A DNA stretch of 58,135 nt from Fonticula alba (GCF_000388065.1 NW_009242980.1:1-58135), one strand, 5' to 3'. Positions 36,001 through 46,293 are shown, counted from the first letter of the stretch. Notes: generated from the sequence alone by a model not told the origin. Numbers and translations: made by a program.

Positions 36001-39000
36001 CCCGCCCAGCCGCAAGCCCACCGCATACTCGCACTCCAATTCCGTCACCGACATCAGCTCCGCCGCGGCCGGGTCATTGCCACGCAGCCAGCCGGCCAGC
36101 CGGGCCATGGCCGCCGGGTCGACGCTCGGGTCGAACCCGGCCGCCAGCTCCTCCGCGCACCGGGCCACCGCCCGGCCCCCGGGGATGTGCCCCAGCCGGT
36201 CGCCCAGCACACCGACAAAGTACGGCCGGCAGGCGTCCACCGTGGCCAGGCAGGTGGCCGTGGCCGCGGCCGACTGCAACACCGGCGGCACGCCCCACCG
36301 CAGGTCCACATCCACCAGCTCGATCCGGTGCCGGCGCAGGCGCTCCCGCAGCTCCGGCATCACGGCCCGCGAGATGATCTCCCGCTCGACGGCCATGTCC
36401 GCGAAGGTGGACGACACGAAGATGCGAACCGTGCGCCAGGCCGGCCCGGCCCCGGACACCATGCCCGAGCCGCTCGGGCCCGGGATGGTGCGCCGATCGA
36501 AGGACAGGGCACTGGTGTCGGCCTCGACCAGCGGGTCCTCCCGTTCCGACTCGGCGATCGGGATGACCTGCGCATGGCCCGGGCCGGGGTCGGCCGCCGG
36601 CGAGCCCGGCTGCCCGCGGCCCGGGCCCGGAGCCACCAGGCGCAGCTTGTGCCTCGGCCGGCCATCGGCCGCCAGTGGCTGCAGCCCGCGCTTGCGCTCC
36701 GGGTCCACCGACATCCGGCCCAGGGCATAGGCCGCGCTGTTCACCTGGCGCGAGGTGACCACCTCCGCGCGGGCCCCATACCGCGGGCCGCCGGTCGCCA
36801 GGGCCGAGCGCAGGGCCGGCCCCCAACGGGAGCGCCCGGCCCCCGGGCCCCGGCGCCCGGGACCACGCACACGCCGCAGCCCGCGAATCGTGTCGATGTT
36901 GTCCACCAGGGCCAGCTGCAGCTCGGACTCCGTGTGCCCGGCGATGTGCCGCAAAATTTGCGCACTCGCCCCCGACAGGTAGATGTCATCCGGGTGGGTG
37001 ACCGTCACCGGCAGGGACGGCCGGCCGCCGGGGCCGGCCAGCGCCCCGAGCATGCGCAGGGCACTGCTTTCGGCCGGGCCGCCATCCGGCCCGGCCGGCG
37101 CCGGCGCCGCCAGCCCCCGCGACGTGATCGAAATGTAGGACATGACCAGGCGCTCGCGCGACCCGGCCTCCTGCACCATCCGCCGGTAGTCCGCGGCAAA
37201 GGCATGCAGCGAGGCGATCAGGTCCAAGTTCCCCAGCGTCAAGTCCATGTAAATGACATGCGACAGGGCCCGCCGGTGGGTGATGTACGGCTGCAGGATG
37301 CCCGGCAGCGAGTCGGCCCCGGCGGCCCGGTCCCGGTAGCACCGGGCCACCTGCTCGCACAGGGCCCCAAAGTGGTCCAGGAAGGAGGCCCCCCGCGCGG
37401 CCGGGCCCATGACCACCGGCTGGTAGGTGCCCCCGGCCGCCGGGCCGCCCATCGGCAGGGCCAGCACCAGGTCCACCCCCTGCGAGGACAGCAGCAGCGT
37501 CGTGGCAAAGAGCATCAGCGAGCTGAGCCCCGGGTGCCGGAGCACCGCATGCTGGAACCCGCGCTCATGCTCCACGGCCTTGGTCAGCACGCGCTCCGGC
37601 AGCGACAGCGACAGGAACAGCAGCACATTCCCCGCCAGCGGGGGGATATTCAACCGCAGCGACAGGCTGATGGCACAGGACAGGCTGGCCAGGTACCGCT
37701 CGGCCAGGCGGGCGATGGCCTGCTCGGCGGGCTTCGGCTCGGCGGGCTTCGGCTCGGCGGCCCCGGCCCCGGCCCCGGCCCCGGCCTCCTCCCCCATGGC
37801 CAGGGCTTCCAGCTGCAGGTCGCGCAATTGGAAGTACGTGGTCAGGTAGTCCCAGGGCAGCAGGCGCCCGGACTGCACGGACATCGGCGAGGCAATGCGC
37901 TGCATCACCCGCTCGTGGATGTGCTGGCTGATGCCCGGCGGGGCGCCCGGGCGCCAGCCCGGCGGGTAGGTCTTCTGGATGATGGTCTTGAGGTTGCGCA
38001 GCAGCGCGGTGAACGGCAAGTTCCGCGTGATGATCAGCTCCCGCCAGGCGGCCGCATTGTTCCCCCGGCGGGAGAGCTGCGTCTGCCAGGTGACCGGCAC
38101 CGGCAGGCGCATGCGCTGGCCCGCCTGCGCCGAGTCGAAGGTCCCCGGCAGCCGGGCCGCCACAAACTCCTGGAAGGTCCCCGGGTACCGGGCCCCCAGC
38201 AGGCTCATCACATGCAGCGGCGGGTCGGCGATGTGCAGCAGCTTGATGAGGAACTGCAGCGTGAAGCTGAAGGCCGCGCGGCCCGGGCGCGCCAGCACCC
38301 GCGCGTCCTCCTGGTCGTCGGTCTCGCCGGTCTCGGCCGTGGCCTCCAGCCGCGACCGGGCGCGCTTCATCAGCCGCCCGGACTCCGGCGCCCGGCGGTC
38401 GTACTTGGCCAATTGGTAGGCCGTGAACCGGGGGAAGGCCGCCACCAGGGCCCGGCGCAGGGCCATCGGCAGGGTCACGCGCGCCAGGTCCTCCATGGTG
38501 TGGAGTTCGTAGAACCGCAAGGCCCGGTACAGCTCGGCCACCTGCAGCCAATCCGTCGGCAGGAGGACCGTCGCAGGCAGGTACTTCAGCAGGTACGGGC
38601 AGCAGGCCGGGATGGAGGCCGCCACCGCCAGCAGGTAGTTGGCCGTGGACCGGACGAAGAGCTCCAGGCGCACGTACAGGGCCAGGCGCAGGACGAACTC
38701 CGGGTCGCCGGCCTCGGCCACGGTGCGTGCCAGGCGCAGGAGCTCGAGGCTAGCAGGTGTGTGTGGATGTGTGTGTGGATGTGTGTGTGTGTGTGTGTGT
38801 GTGTGTGGATGTGTGGGCATGTGGATGTGTGGGCATGTGTGGGCATGTATGCACATATGAACGCATACATATACGTATACATATATGCATGCATACATAT
38901 TTGCATGTGGATGCAGCCACGCCACAGGCACAGCGAAGGGGGCCAGAGAGCAGACGAGCAACGCGAACACAGGTCAGACGGGTGGGAACCCACACTTCCA

Positions 39001-39897
39001 CGGGAAACAGGCAGCCGGAAGCACGCACCGCGAGGAATCCGCCTTGCTGTAGTAGTTCGGGTTCATGAAGAGACTGCTCGAGGCCGACAGGATGAAGTCG
39101 TACTTGAGCTTGTCCATGGCCAGCGAGGAGGAGGACGGGGGAACCGCCCCGACGCCCGGGGCCGCCTTCGGCCCGACACCCCCGGCCCCGGAGAAGGGCG
39201 ACGCGTCGCCGGCCGTCCGCAGGAGGGCCTGCTCGCCGGCCGAGAGCGGGCGCTCGGCAAACAGCCCGCCCACGGGCAGCAGCTCGGCCGGAGCAAAGCA
39301 GCCCTCACGGGTGACCGGCTCCTGGGCCTGCTCCAGCTGGAGCAGCAGATCGTCCCCGGCGTCCGGGGGCGAGGTGCGCTGCTGGCCAGGCTGCTGGTGC
39401 GCCAGCACCGGGGCACCGGCGGCGGGGCCCGACGCCGGCATGGTCGGGGTGACGCCCGGCCGCGCGGGCACACCCACGGTGGCCGCCGGCCGCGGGCTCA
39501 GCACGCTCGGCGATGCCGCCGCGCCACCGGGCCGGTCGCCGATGATCGACGATGACGACGACAGGACCGACGGGCTGGCCCGGCTGGAGGACAGCAGCGA
39601 GGACCCGGACAGCAGCGAAGACCCGGACAGCAGCGAAGACCCGGACAGCAGCGAGGACCCGGACAGCAGCGAGGACCCGGACAGCAGCGAAGAGCCGCCC
39701 GGCGCAGGGCCACCCTGAGTGGAGCCCGACAGCAGCGACGACGTCAGGGGGCTGACATTGGCCCCGGTCGACGACGGGCTCAGCAGCCGGTTGACCGTGG
39801 ACGCGTGGCCGGTGGTCGACGACGACGACAGGAGCGAGCTCCGGCCGGCGGTCGGCTGCCGGGTGCCATGAGCCGAGGAGGAAGACGAGAAGGACAT
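27078..39897 (-). CDS. TEP1-like: TEP1-like TROVE/NACHT/WD40 protein, about 4072 residues, four exons
   Basis: Exons (minus strand) are 39029-39897, 32845-38749, 31832-32719 and 27078-31634. Donors are GTGCGT, GTACGT and GTACGC, and phases 2, 0, 0 all match, giving 4073 codons with the stop. Order of domains: a Ser/Gly-rich N-terminus with six SSLLSG-type repeats; a TROVE-type RNA-binding domain from residue 290 (motifs V-R-S-T-A-N-Y-L-L and D-W-L-Q-V-A-E-L-Y) and a VWA-like part; DUF4062 near 1064 (R-I-F-V-S-S-T-F, then D-L-R-W-G-V); a NACHT P-loop near 1439 (G-P-S-G-S-G-K-T) and a D-G-L-D Walker B; then WD40 repeats from about 2260 to the end. This is the layout of telomerase protein component 1, a vault and telomerase RNA-associated protein of 2627 residues in humans. 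The size excess lies mainly in Ala/Gly-rich insertions in the C-terminal half. The start M-S-F-S-S is inferred; an ATG 105 bases upstream is in frame. Involvement in vaults or telomerase here is inference. Confidence 0.88.
31701..31790. repeat. 18-bp minisatellite in intron 3 of the TEP1-like gene
   Basis: Five 18-bp units built on AGCGAGCTGAGCAGACAA (plus strand) fill much of the 197-bp intron. Read on the minus strand in frame with exon 3 they would encode Leu/Ser-rich hexapeptides. Confidence 0.85.
38754..39028. repeat. Microsatellite-filled intron 1 of the TEP1-like gene
   Basis: The plus strand shows interrupted (TG)n with GTGGATGTG units at 38757-38850, then TATACG/CATA repeats to about 38905. 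The rest of the intron is unremarkable. Confidence 0.85.
39590..39697. repeat. Six-copy 18-bp coding minisatellite
   Basis: Units GACAGCAGCGAGGACCCG (plus strand, with A/G variants) encode S-S-L-L-S-G hexapeptides on the minus strand in exon 1 of the TEP1-like gene. Confidence 0.9.
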
Positions 39898-40540
39898 GCT
39901 TGTGGTTGCCAGCAAAGGGGAGACAGGCCAAACGGGAGGGCGAGTGTCTCGGCTCGGTGGTGCTGCTCTTGCTCTCGGAAGCTCACGCGATCGGGGGTGC
40001 ACTTAGGGGGGGGCGGGAGGGGATGCGGCCCGGAAGGAGGGACAGCCCAAGCAGCGCTGACAAGGAGGGAGGGAGGGGAAGAGCGAGGCAAAGGCGGGGG
40101 TACACCCAGAGACAAGGGAAGAAGCAGGAAGGGAAGGAAGTAGGGTGGAGGGAAACTTGGCGGCCGCCTGCTCGGGCGTGGGCCCGGGCTCGTCCGGCAA
40201 AAAGGCCGCCACCGCCGAAGCGAACACCCCCGGGGCAGGGGCCTCGCCGGTCGGGCGCCGAAGACGGGGCCGGATCCCGCGGCCGGGGTGTCGCCCGCCG
40301 CCTCCCCGCTCGGGAGGGGCCCTGCCCGGGCGGCGGCCGGCGCGTGTCGATGGCCGCACCCACGCCCAATTCACACGGGCAGCCACACAGGCAGCCGGAC
40401 GTGTGCAAACACACACACACACACACACTGGCAAACCTAAACACGGGCGGGCTGTGTACACGGGCGGGCTCTGTGCGCGGACACACACGCCCACAAGTAC
40501 GCAAACACACAAGCACACACGCACACACGCACACACGCAC

Positions 40541-40588
<48 letters not shown>

Positions 40589-41356
40589 GCACATCGCCAG
40601 CCCCAGAGCGCCGGAGGGAAATGACTCCCACACATCCCCTCATCTGACCGGACGGGGGAGGGGGCCCAGACGCCGAATCCCCGGGCCCACCCCCCAGCCG
40701 GCGCCCGTTGCGTCACCCTTGCATCGGATTTCCCCCGGGGCCGCGCAATAACACGCGCACCGTGGCGAAAGCGCCGGCCGCGCCACAGGGGGAAGGCGCA
40801 CACCAGCCCGCCCTAGCCAGAGCAGGACGCCGGGGGCGGAGACAGGGCCCCCCCCCCCCCCCCCCCGACACTCATGAGCCGCCCCGACCCCCGCCGAAGG
40901 GTGGCGACCGTGTCCCCGCCCCCCGCGCCGGAGCCGGCGCACACCCCCGCACGGGCGCGCAGATGCGGGCCGATGCGTCGGCAGTTGGACGCCGCTCCAC
41001 CTCGGGAAAACAGAGCACCAACGGGGGGGGGGAAGATGCTCCCGCACCCGGCACGCGCATGCTCCCCAATGGCGAGGTCCCTGCCCCTGTGCGTGGACCG
41101 ACCGGAAGAGCCGCCTCGGCCAGCCACCAACATTAATATTGATGGGATCATAAAACAGCCACACACACACTCGCCGCCGAACCCGGCGTACATCGCCCCC
41201 TCCTCGTACCCCTGGCCCGGGAGGGAGCGCGCGCTCGCACCCCGATGTTCCCACCTTCCCGCTCGGGCGTGCCCCGGCCCCCCCCCCCCGCTGGGCCTGC
41301 CTGTCCGACGACGAACGCACCACCCCAGGGAGAAACGGCAAAAAAAAACAAATGTG
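39898..41356. other. Upstream region of the TEP1-like gene with microsatellites
   Basis: No gene is supported. (AC)n tracts lie at 40408-40427 and 40497-40588, and a C run at 40849-40866. An ATTAATATTGATGGGATCAT patch near 41131-41150 is the only AT-rich segment. The promoter of the TEP1-like gene should lie here, but I see no TATA box. Confidence 0.5.
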
Positions 41357-41430
41357 TGACCACGATGCGGCTCGAACACACAACCTCCTGATCCGTAGTC
41401 AGGTGCTCTATCCAATTGAGCTACGCGGCC
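41357..41430 (-). tRNA. tRNA-Arg(ACG)
   Basis: Same body as 23580-23653 with two compensated or tolerated acceptor changes (GGCCGCG/CGTGGTC). Anticodon loop C-T-ACG-G-A, discriminator A. Confidence 0.95.
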
Positions 41431-41505
41431 ATTTCTGCAGGGGTACCCTGCTCGGGGGGCTTTTGTTGCGCGGATTTTCTCGCCCCCGAGCGACGAAAAA
41501 GAATG

Positions 41506-41577
41506 CTCCCGATCCGGGAATTGAACCCGGGCCTCCCGCGTGACAGGCGGGGATTCTCACCACTATACTAATCGGGA
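41506..41577 (-). tRNA. tRNA-Asp(GTC)
   Basis: Acceptor TCCCGAT/ATCGGGA, D-arm with AGTATAGTGGTGAG, anticodon loop C-T-GTC-A-C, T-arm GGGTTCAATTCCC, discriminator G. The solo LTR at 42000 lies 418 bp upstream of its 5' end. Confidence 0.95.
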
Positions 41578-41994
41578 CTCCGATGGATACCCACCCCACG
41601 GGTGTCCCTCTTGAATCGAGCGCCTTGCCCCGACGCCCCCCCCGAGCCGCCAATGTCCCCGCCACCGGCGCCCCCCAGCACGCTCTGCCCGCCGCGAGGG
41701 GGGTGCCAGCAGAGACGGCACCAGCGACCGCACACGGCCGTGCCGCGCAGAACGGGGCCCGGCCGGACAGCCGCCAGGAGGCCCAGGCCAGCAAAAGGGT
41801 CATCCCACGGGCCGGGCGGGGACACAGCGCCCCCCCTCCGGGGACCGCCTTCCCCGGCGAAGCGCCAGGCCGGTCTGCGCAGTGCACCGACAGCTGGCCC
41901 AGCCCCATGCCGAGCCGCGCGCGGGCAGCCGGGAAGCGGGATCCCAAAGACCCGCATTGAGGCGGAGGCGTTCCCGGTGGTGCCGCGAGGCAGC
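41578..41994. other. Spacer upstream of tRNA-Asp
   Basis: Nothing identifiable in about 420 bp of GC-rich sequence. Confidence 0.45.
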
Positions 41995-41999
41995 TTTGC

Positions 42000-42183
42000 T
42001 GTAACATACATCACATGATGTAGTTAAAGATTCGGGGGTATATAAGCTTCATCCTTCCAGTGTATTCCCCAGACTTTACGCCTCAGTCTGCGGATTCTTT
42101 CTTTTAATATACCAAATCCGCCTCTCTCAGCCCCAAGGTCTCTGAGATCACCCCCTCATCTTTCACTCGGCATAACCGGTTCA
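42000..42183 (+). mobile_element. Solo LTR (family B), 184 bp, target duplication TTTGC
   Basis: Starts TGTAACATAC, ends ACCGGTTCA, and is flanked by TTTGC at 41995-41999 and 42184-42188, so both TG...CA ends and a 5-bp target-site duplication are intact. An inverted repeat CATCACATGATG follows the left end. TATATAAG near 42038 is a Pol II TATA box. The part from about 42050 on aligns with the LTRs of the element at 49545-53525 (CAGTCTGCGGATTC, AATATACCAAA, CAAGGTCTCTGAGATC blocks). Confidence 0.9.
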
Positions 42184-42260
42184 TTTGCGATGCCGGTCAC
42201 GCGGAATACACGGGCCCCATCGGCCCATGCCGGATCACGCGGCGACGAGAAGCGCCCGCT

Positions 42261-42462
42261 GGAAGAGTTGGCACCCAGGCTCTTAGCGAACTGCCCACGG
42301 TGCCCCGAGGAGCAATCCGGATTTCACTTTTTAAACATCCCCACCGTGTGAGAAACCTCCGCTGCTTGAACCATCGTCAAGCGGATTTCCGAATACAATA
42401 CATACACCTTCGAATCGCAGCCTCCCGGGTTGATAGACTGGCTGAGAGAAGATCTTGGTTCA
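42261..42462 (+). repeat. 5' LTR of the Gag-integrase element
   Basis: About 200 bp homologous to 46088-46293. Shared blocks include CTGCCCACGGTGCC, a TTTAAACAT/TTTAAGCAT TATA-like box, GAACCATC and TTTCCGAATACAATAC. It ends GGTTCA. The left end is degraded (no clear TG). Divergence from the 3' copy is high, roughly a fifth to a quarter of positions by eye. Confidence 0.7.
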
Positions 42463-42522
42463 TTATCCGCTGACTCCAATCCCCCCCCCCCCGCACGCAC
42501 ACCCACCCTCACCTCCGTCACC

Positions 42523-45500
42523 ATGACGGCCCAGGGCGCCCCATCCGCTCAGATCCTGCACCCAGACCCACTCATCCCGCGCATGGCCGAGCGCTTCTCC
42601 CTGCTAGGCCAATGGCACGCATTCACCTCCTTCCGCCCAGGCAACAGAGCCCTGGCCTTGGCAATCACCCTGTTCCGGGACATGCTGGACTTCGCCATCT
42701 CAGGCCAGTTCCCCAGCCTGAGCGCCATCTCCCACTTCCACATGCTCGTCGGCACTCTGCAGGATTTCCCCCCCGCACACTTGATCTTCGTACTCCTTCT
42801 CAGCGAAAATGCCTCTCGCTTTCCCCCCTATGCAACAACCCCACTGGTTCGACTGCATCGCAACATCAGCGAACAACTCATCTCCAACCAGGCCCGCGAC
42901 AGTCCTCTCCTCACGGGGCACTTTTTCACCCCGGACGAGCTCTCCCGGCAGACACACAGCGCAAACATCATCTACCCCTTCTATGACCCACAGGCGATCC
43001 AATACTCAGCCAACTCCAGCGTCATCTTGGCCCTGCGTCATGACGAGGCCTTCAGACGCGAAGTGGAGCGCACCGCCTCGCGAGCCGTGGAAGTCAACAG
43101 CATCATCGCGGCGGTTCCCGCGTCAAGGGGAGACTTCTTTGACAAGATCCCCATCTTCAGCACCGAACTCATCAACGGCCTTGCAGCGGCCCAGGCCCAC
43201 ACCCTGGACAAGGTCCTATCCGGCCTAAAAACCCAAATGGCCCACCTCTCGAAAGCCCACCGAGACACCCTCGAGCATGTCTACGCTCTTTACACCAATC
43301 CAGCGCCCCATCCTCCGCCATCCTCCTCAACACACTCCGCCGGCCTCATCGCGGCTCTCGCCGGCGTCGTTGCGCAAGATCGACTCAAGTCCCGGACCCA
43401 GTCGACAAGAACCACCACGGCTCCGGCCCCCATCCCCCACAGGCAAGATGCATCCTCCCCGGCGAATGGCAATATCACCACCGGCACAGCGCCCGCTCTC
43501 CAGCCGCCCGCCCCTGCCGAAGCCCACCAACCGGCCCCCCCCGCCCGATCATCGGCCCCGATCACCCTGGGCCCTCCTTCTCGCCCTCCCACATCCACCC
43601 AAGCCCCGACGTCGGGCCCGTTCATCGTGCAAAGCCCGCCCGCCCCACCCCCTCCCTTCCCACCCCCCTTCCAATATCCCCCCCACCCCCCCACCACCTC
43701 TTCCCACCTACAGCACCCCCCCCACTGGATTTTCTCCCCTCCCCCAACCCCCCACGACCACCAGCAACAAGATCCTCAGTCCAGCCATCCCAGCTACTAC
43801 GCACAGTATTCTCCATCAATCTTCCAAGGCTCCTTCCACCGACCCCACTGGAGCCCGGAACTCCACCGGCACAACATGGACACCCTCAGGCGATGCTGGA
43901 CGCCCAAGTGGGCCGAAGGGGTCCTTCCCGTCATACCATTCAAACTGGACGAAGAGCATCTGTCGAGGATCTTCGCCAACGGCTTCCCCCCGTCCTCCGG
44001 GCGCCCGGGCGCCACCCCCTCGATCTGCATCGGGGAGCCTCGCCTCGGGCAGCACTACAAGTCGATCGCTCTGGCCGTTCGCATTCGGGCGGCCATAGTC
44101 GTGTTCATGAGCACACCGATGTCGCTTAGCGCCTTCGAAGAGCTCTCCGGGCTCAAGTGGATCCAGTCACTGGTCCCCCCGATGGATCCCGTCGGTCTCA
44201 TCCCCCTCCTTTGTCCCCCCGACACCGACACTCTCTGGGCCTACATCGAATTCCTCCGCAGAGTCTGGATCACCCGGGAGGACATGCTGTTCTCCCTCCG
44301 GATCAGGGCCCTTGCCCTGACTCTCACCGAACTGGGGATTGCCCCTGACCCCGCTGAATTCTGGGCTGCCATGTCGCCCCACTGCCCGGCTCATCAACAA
44401 CCCAGCCTCCGCGCATTGCGCTCCTCCCACTTCACCTCCATCTTCGGCCCCGGCTTCATTCCTCCGCTTTCAGCTCCGAGCAACACCACGGATGTCACGG
44501 TCACCATACATCGCAGCGCCCAAATCGTCAGCTGGGACGGCATGACAGCCTTCGCGGGCTCCCACCACCCCATCCGTCCTCCCCCGCTTGCTGACGGCCA
44601 CGCCTCGCCGGAAGGCAACATCCACGCCCCCCCTCCGACCTCCCCCCTCTTTGGCAATGCCCCCAGGGCCCGGGGACGGCCATCCCCTCCGGATCGCCCG
44701 CGCCCCGGTCCCTTCTCGCTTCCGCCCAAGGACGAGGCCCCCTTCCGCCGCGCCTGCTCCGAGGCCGATGCCGAGCGAAACACCACCCTGGCATCGGGCC
44801 TTGGCTTCAGCATCCTCTCGGACAAAGACCTCACTGACCGCATCAAGGCCTGGCAAAACGAGGAGCCCCTTGCCCTTGCCGAGGGATTCAGCCGCTCGAA
44901 AGAGGGCCTGCTCCTGCGAGACAACCGAATCTGGATCCCCCAGGCTCATGTCCAGGCCCTCGCCCTTCTGCTACACGAACTGCCGGAGATCAATCACACC
45001 GGCTCGGCCTCGCTGACCGCCATCCTCATGCGTGGTTTCTCCGGCACGGGATTCGACAAGGCAGCCCGAAATGCCACCCAGCGCTGTCTCCTATGCCATC
45101 GCTTCAAGCCCAAGAGCTCCTCATTAGCCCCCGCCCCCTCCGGGCCAGCCGCCATCCCAACGAGGCCCTTTGAAGCATTGGCCGTCGACTTCTGCTCCAT
45201 CCGACTGCCCCACCATCCCACCAAATACAAGGTGCTGGTAATGGTGGACACCTTCTCCAGGTACATGATGGCCCACGTGGTGCCCGCCTCGACGACGGGA
45301 GCCATGGCCCTGTGTGCCTTCTTCCACTCCTTGCCTCCCGGTCACCCTCCCATCGCCACGGTCAACGCCGCCGACGAAAGCCCCTTCAACTGCGCCCGCT
45401 GGAAGGACGAGCTCATCAGCCGCAAGATCAGCCCCACCTACTCCGGCCCCCCTCATGACCACTCCAACGGCGCCGCAAAGCGCGCCGTAAGATCCCTCAA

Positions 45501-46092
45501 GCAGAGACTGGCCATTCTCAGCAACTCTCGCAAAGACCTCACCACCCTCAACAGCCTCCTCGAAGAGGCAACCTCCTCGCACAATGCATGCCCCAATTCA
45601 CTGGGCTTCTCCCCGAGAGAGCTGGTGTTCGGCTCGCATGCGGTCGCCTCCCTCAGCGCCATCCCCTCGATCCTTGGGCCCCACATTCCCCACGAGGAAG
45701 CCATCAAAACCGCCTACGACCGCTTGGTCAGCGAGCGGACGGCTCGCCGCCCATCCTCACTCGCAACCCCTGCGCCACAATCACCCATCAAACCCGGCGA
45801 CTATGTCCTGGTATCTCTCTTCCCGCGGCACTCGCCCAAGGCCCAACCGCTCGGCCTGGGCCCGAGATTTTCCCCTCCCACACTCGTCGAGAGCGTGGGC
45901 GCCAGCACCGTGAAACTGGCTGCCCCGGTCGAAGGTCGCAAGTCGCTCCACATTCCCCTTTCCGACATCAAACTCTACTCTCCACCCGCCGCTACCTCGT
46001 ACTCTTCCCCCCCATCCGCGGCGCGCCCGGATGCCACTTCTCCATCGGCACCCTCGAATCCGCCGGATCCGTTCCCCGCCTGGGGAGTGTAA
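42523..46092 (+). CDS. Gag-like/integrase fusion polyprotein without reverse transcriptase
   Basis: 1189 codons from ATG at 42523 (context CACCATGA; the frame is open 31 codons further up). Residues 1-280 are a helical domain of unknown type. 280-450 is Pro-rich. About 450-690 is a Gag-like domain whose L-G-I-A-P-D-P-A-E-F-W motif has a counterpart in the element at 49943. 820 onward is a retroviral-type integrase: zinc finger H818-x6-H825-x29-C855-x2-C858, core D889 (V-D-F) and D951 (A-D-E-S). The third catalytic position is Lys986 in S-N-G-A-A-K-R, where the family has Glu; AAG for GAG is one base change. The C-terminal part has a P-G-D-Y-V-L-V motif. The stop TAA lies in the first bases of the 3' LTR. 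It is either a non-autonomous element protein or a domesticated one. Strand transfer by this copy is doubtful. Confidence 0.82.
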   Translation: MTAQGAPSAQILHPDPLIPRMAERFSLLGQWHAFTSFRPGNRALALAITLFRDMLDFAISGQFPSLSAISHFHMLVGTLQDFPPAHLIFVLLLSENASRFPPYATTPLVRLHRNISEQLISNQARDSPLLTGHFFTPDELSRQTHSANIIYPFYDPQAIQYSANSSVILALRHDEAFRREVERTASRAVEVNSIIAAVPASRGDFFDKIPIFSTELINGLAAAQAHTLDKVLSGLKTQMAHLSKAHRDTLEHVYALYTNPAPHPPPSSSTHSAGLIAALAGVVAQDRLKSRTQSTRTTTAPAPIPHRQDASSPANGNITTGTAPALQPPAPAEAHQPAPPARSSAPITLGPPSRPPTSTQAPTSGPFIVQSPPAPPPPFPPPFQYPPHPPTTSSHLQHPPHWIFSPPPTPHDHQQQDPQSSHPSYYAQYSPSIFQGSFHRPHWSPELHRHNMDTLRRCWTPKWAEGVLPVIPFKLDEEHLSRIFANGFPPSSGRPGATPSICIGEPRLGQHYKSIALAVRIRAAIVVFMSTPMSLSAFEELSGLKWIQSLVPPMDPVGLIPLLCPPDTDTLWAYIEFLRRVWITREDMLFSLRIRALALTLTELGIAPDPAEFWAAMSPHCPAHQQPSLRALRSSHFTSIFGPGFIPPLSAPSNTTDVTVTIHRSAQIVSWDGMTAFAGSHHPIRPPPLADGHASPEGNIHAPPPTSPLFGNAPRARGRPSPPDRPRPGPFSLPPKDEAPFRRACSEADAERNTTLASGLGFSILSDKDLTDRIKAWQNEEPLALAEGFSRSKEGLLLRDNRIWIPQAHVQALALLLHELPEINHTGSASLTAILMRGFSGTGFDKAARNATQRCLLCHRFKPKSSSLAPAPSGPAAIPTRPFEALAVDFCSIRLPHHPTKYKVLVMVDTFSRYMMAHVVPASTTGAMALCAFFHSLPPGHPPIATVNAADESPFNCARWKDELISRKISPTYSGPPHDHSNGAAKRAVRSLKQRLAILSNSRKDLTTLNSLLEEATSSHNACPNSLGFSPRELVFGSHAVASLSAIPSILGPHIPHEEAIKTAYDRLVSERTARRPSSLATPAPQSPIKPGDYVLVSLFPRHSPKAQPLGLGPRFSPPTLVESVGASTVKLAAPVEGRKSLHIPLSDIKLYSPPAATSYSSPPSAARPDATSPSAPSNPPDPFPAWGV

Positions 46093-46293
46093 CGTGGCAT
46101 CATGTGCTCTGACGGGGCTGCCCACGGTGCCCCCGAGGGGCATTCCGAATCCCACACTATTTAAGCATCCGCCGTGAGCCGAGAAGCCCGCTGCTCGAAC
46201 CATCCTCCAGCGGCTTTCCGAATACAATACCCACACCTTCACCCTTGGCTCGGCATTCCCGGTTGGTACCGGTTGAGAGGGGCTCTCGGTTGA
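46088..46293 (+). repeat. 3' LTR of the Gag-integrase element
   Basis: Starts TGTAACGTGG, the same TGTAAC start as the other LTR families here, and overlaps the stop codon of the preceding frame. It ends GGTTGA (the expected CA is mutated). TATTTAAGCAT near 46159 may be its TATA box. Confidence 0.7.

Larger units (their letters stand above)
42261..46293 (+). mobile_element. LTR element coding for Gag-like protein and integrase only
   Basis: About 4.0 kb between two diverged LTR copies. The single open frame codes for Gag-like domains fused to an integrase. Protease, reverse transcriptase and RNase H are absent. No target duplication is visible (CCCGC versus CCCAT at the outer edges). No obvious tRNA-complementary primer site follows the 5' LTR. 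Confidence 0.75.

Noticed and set aside
32515-39555. Plus-strand open frame of 2346 codons
   Set aside because: It lies antisense to exons 1 and 2 of the TEP1-like gene, runs across its introns, is Arg/Gly/Gln/Pro-rich and shows no domain. GC-rich third positions on the minus strand remove stops on the other strand.
40497-40588. Short (AC)n direct repeats as a CRISPR-like array
   Set aside because: It is a simple microsatellite without spacers, and the genome is eukaryotic.
42470-42490. ACTCCAATC after the 5' LTR of the Gag-integrase element as a tRNA-Leu primer site
   Set aside because: It has the same sense as the tRNA-Leu 3' end. A primer-binding site must be complementary to it.
46180-46215. 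GCTCGAACC in the LTR as a Pol III B box
   Set aside because: No A box at a suitable distance and no cloverleaf can be drawn.
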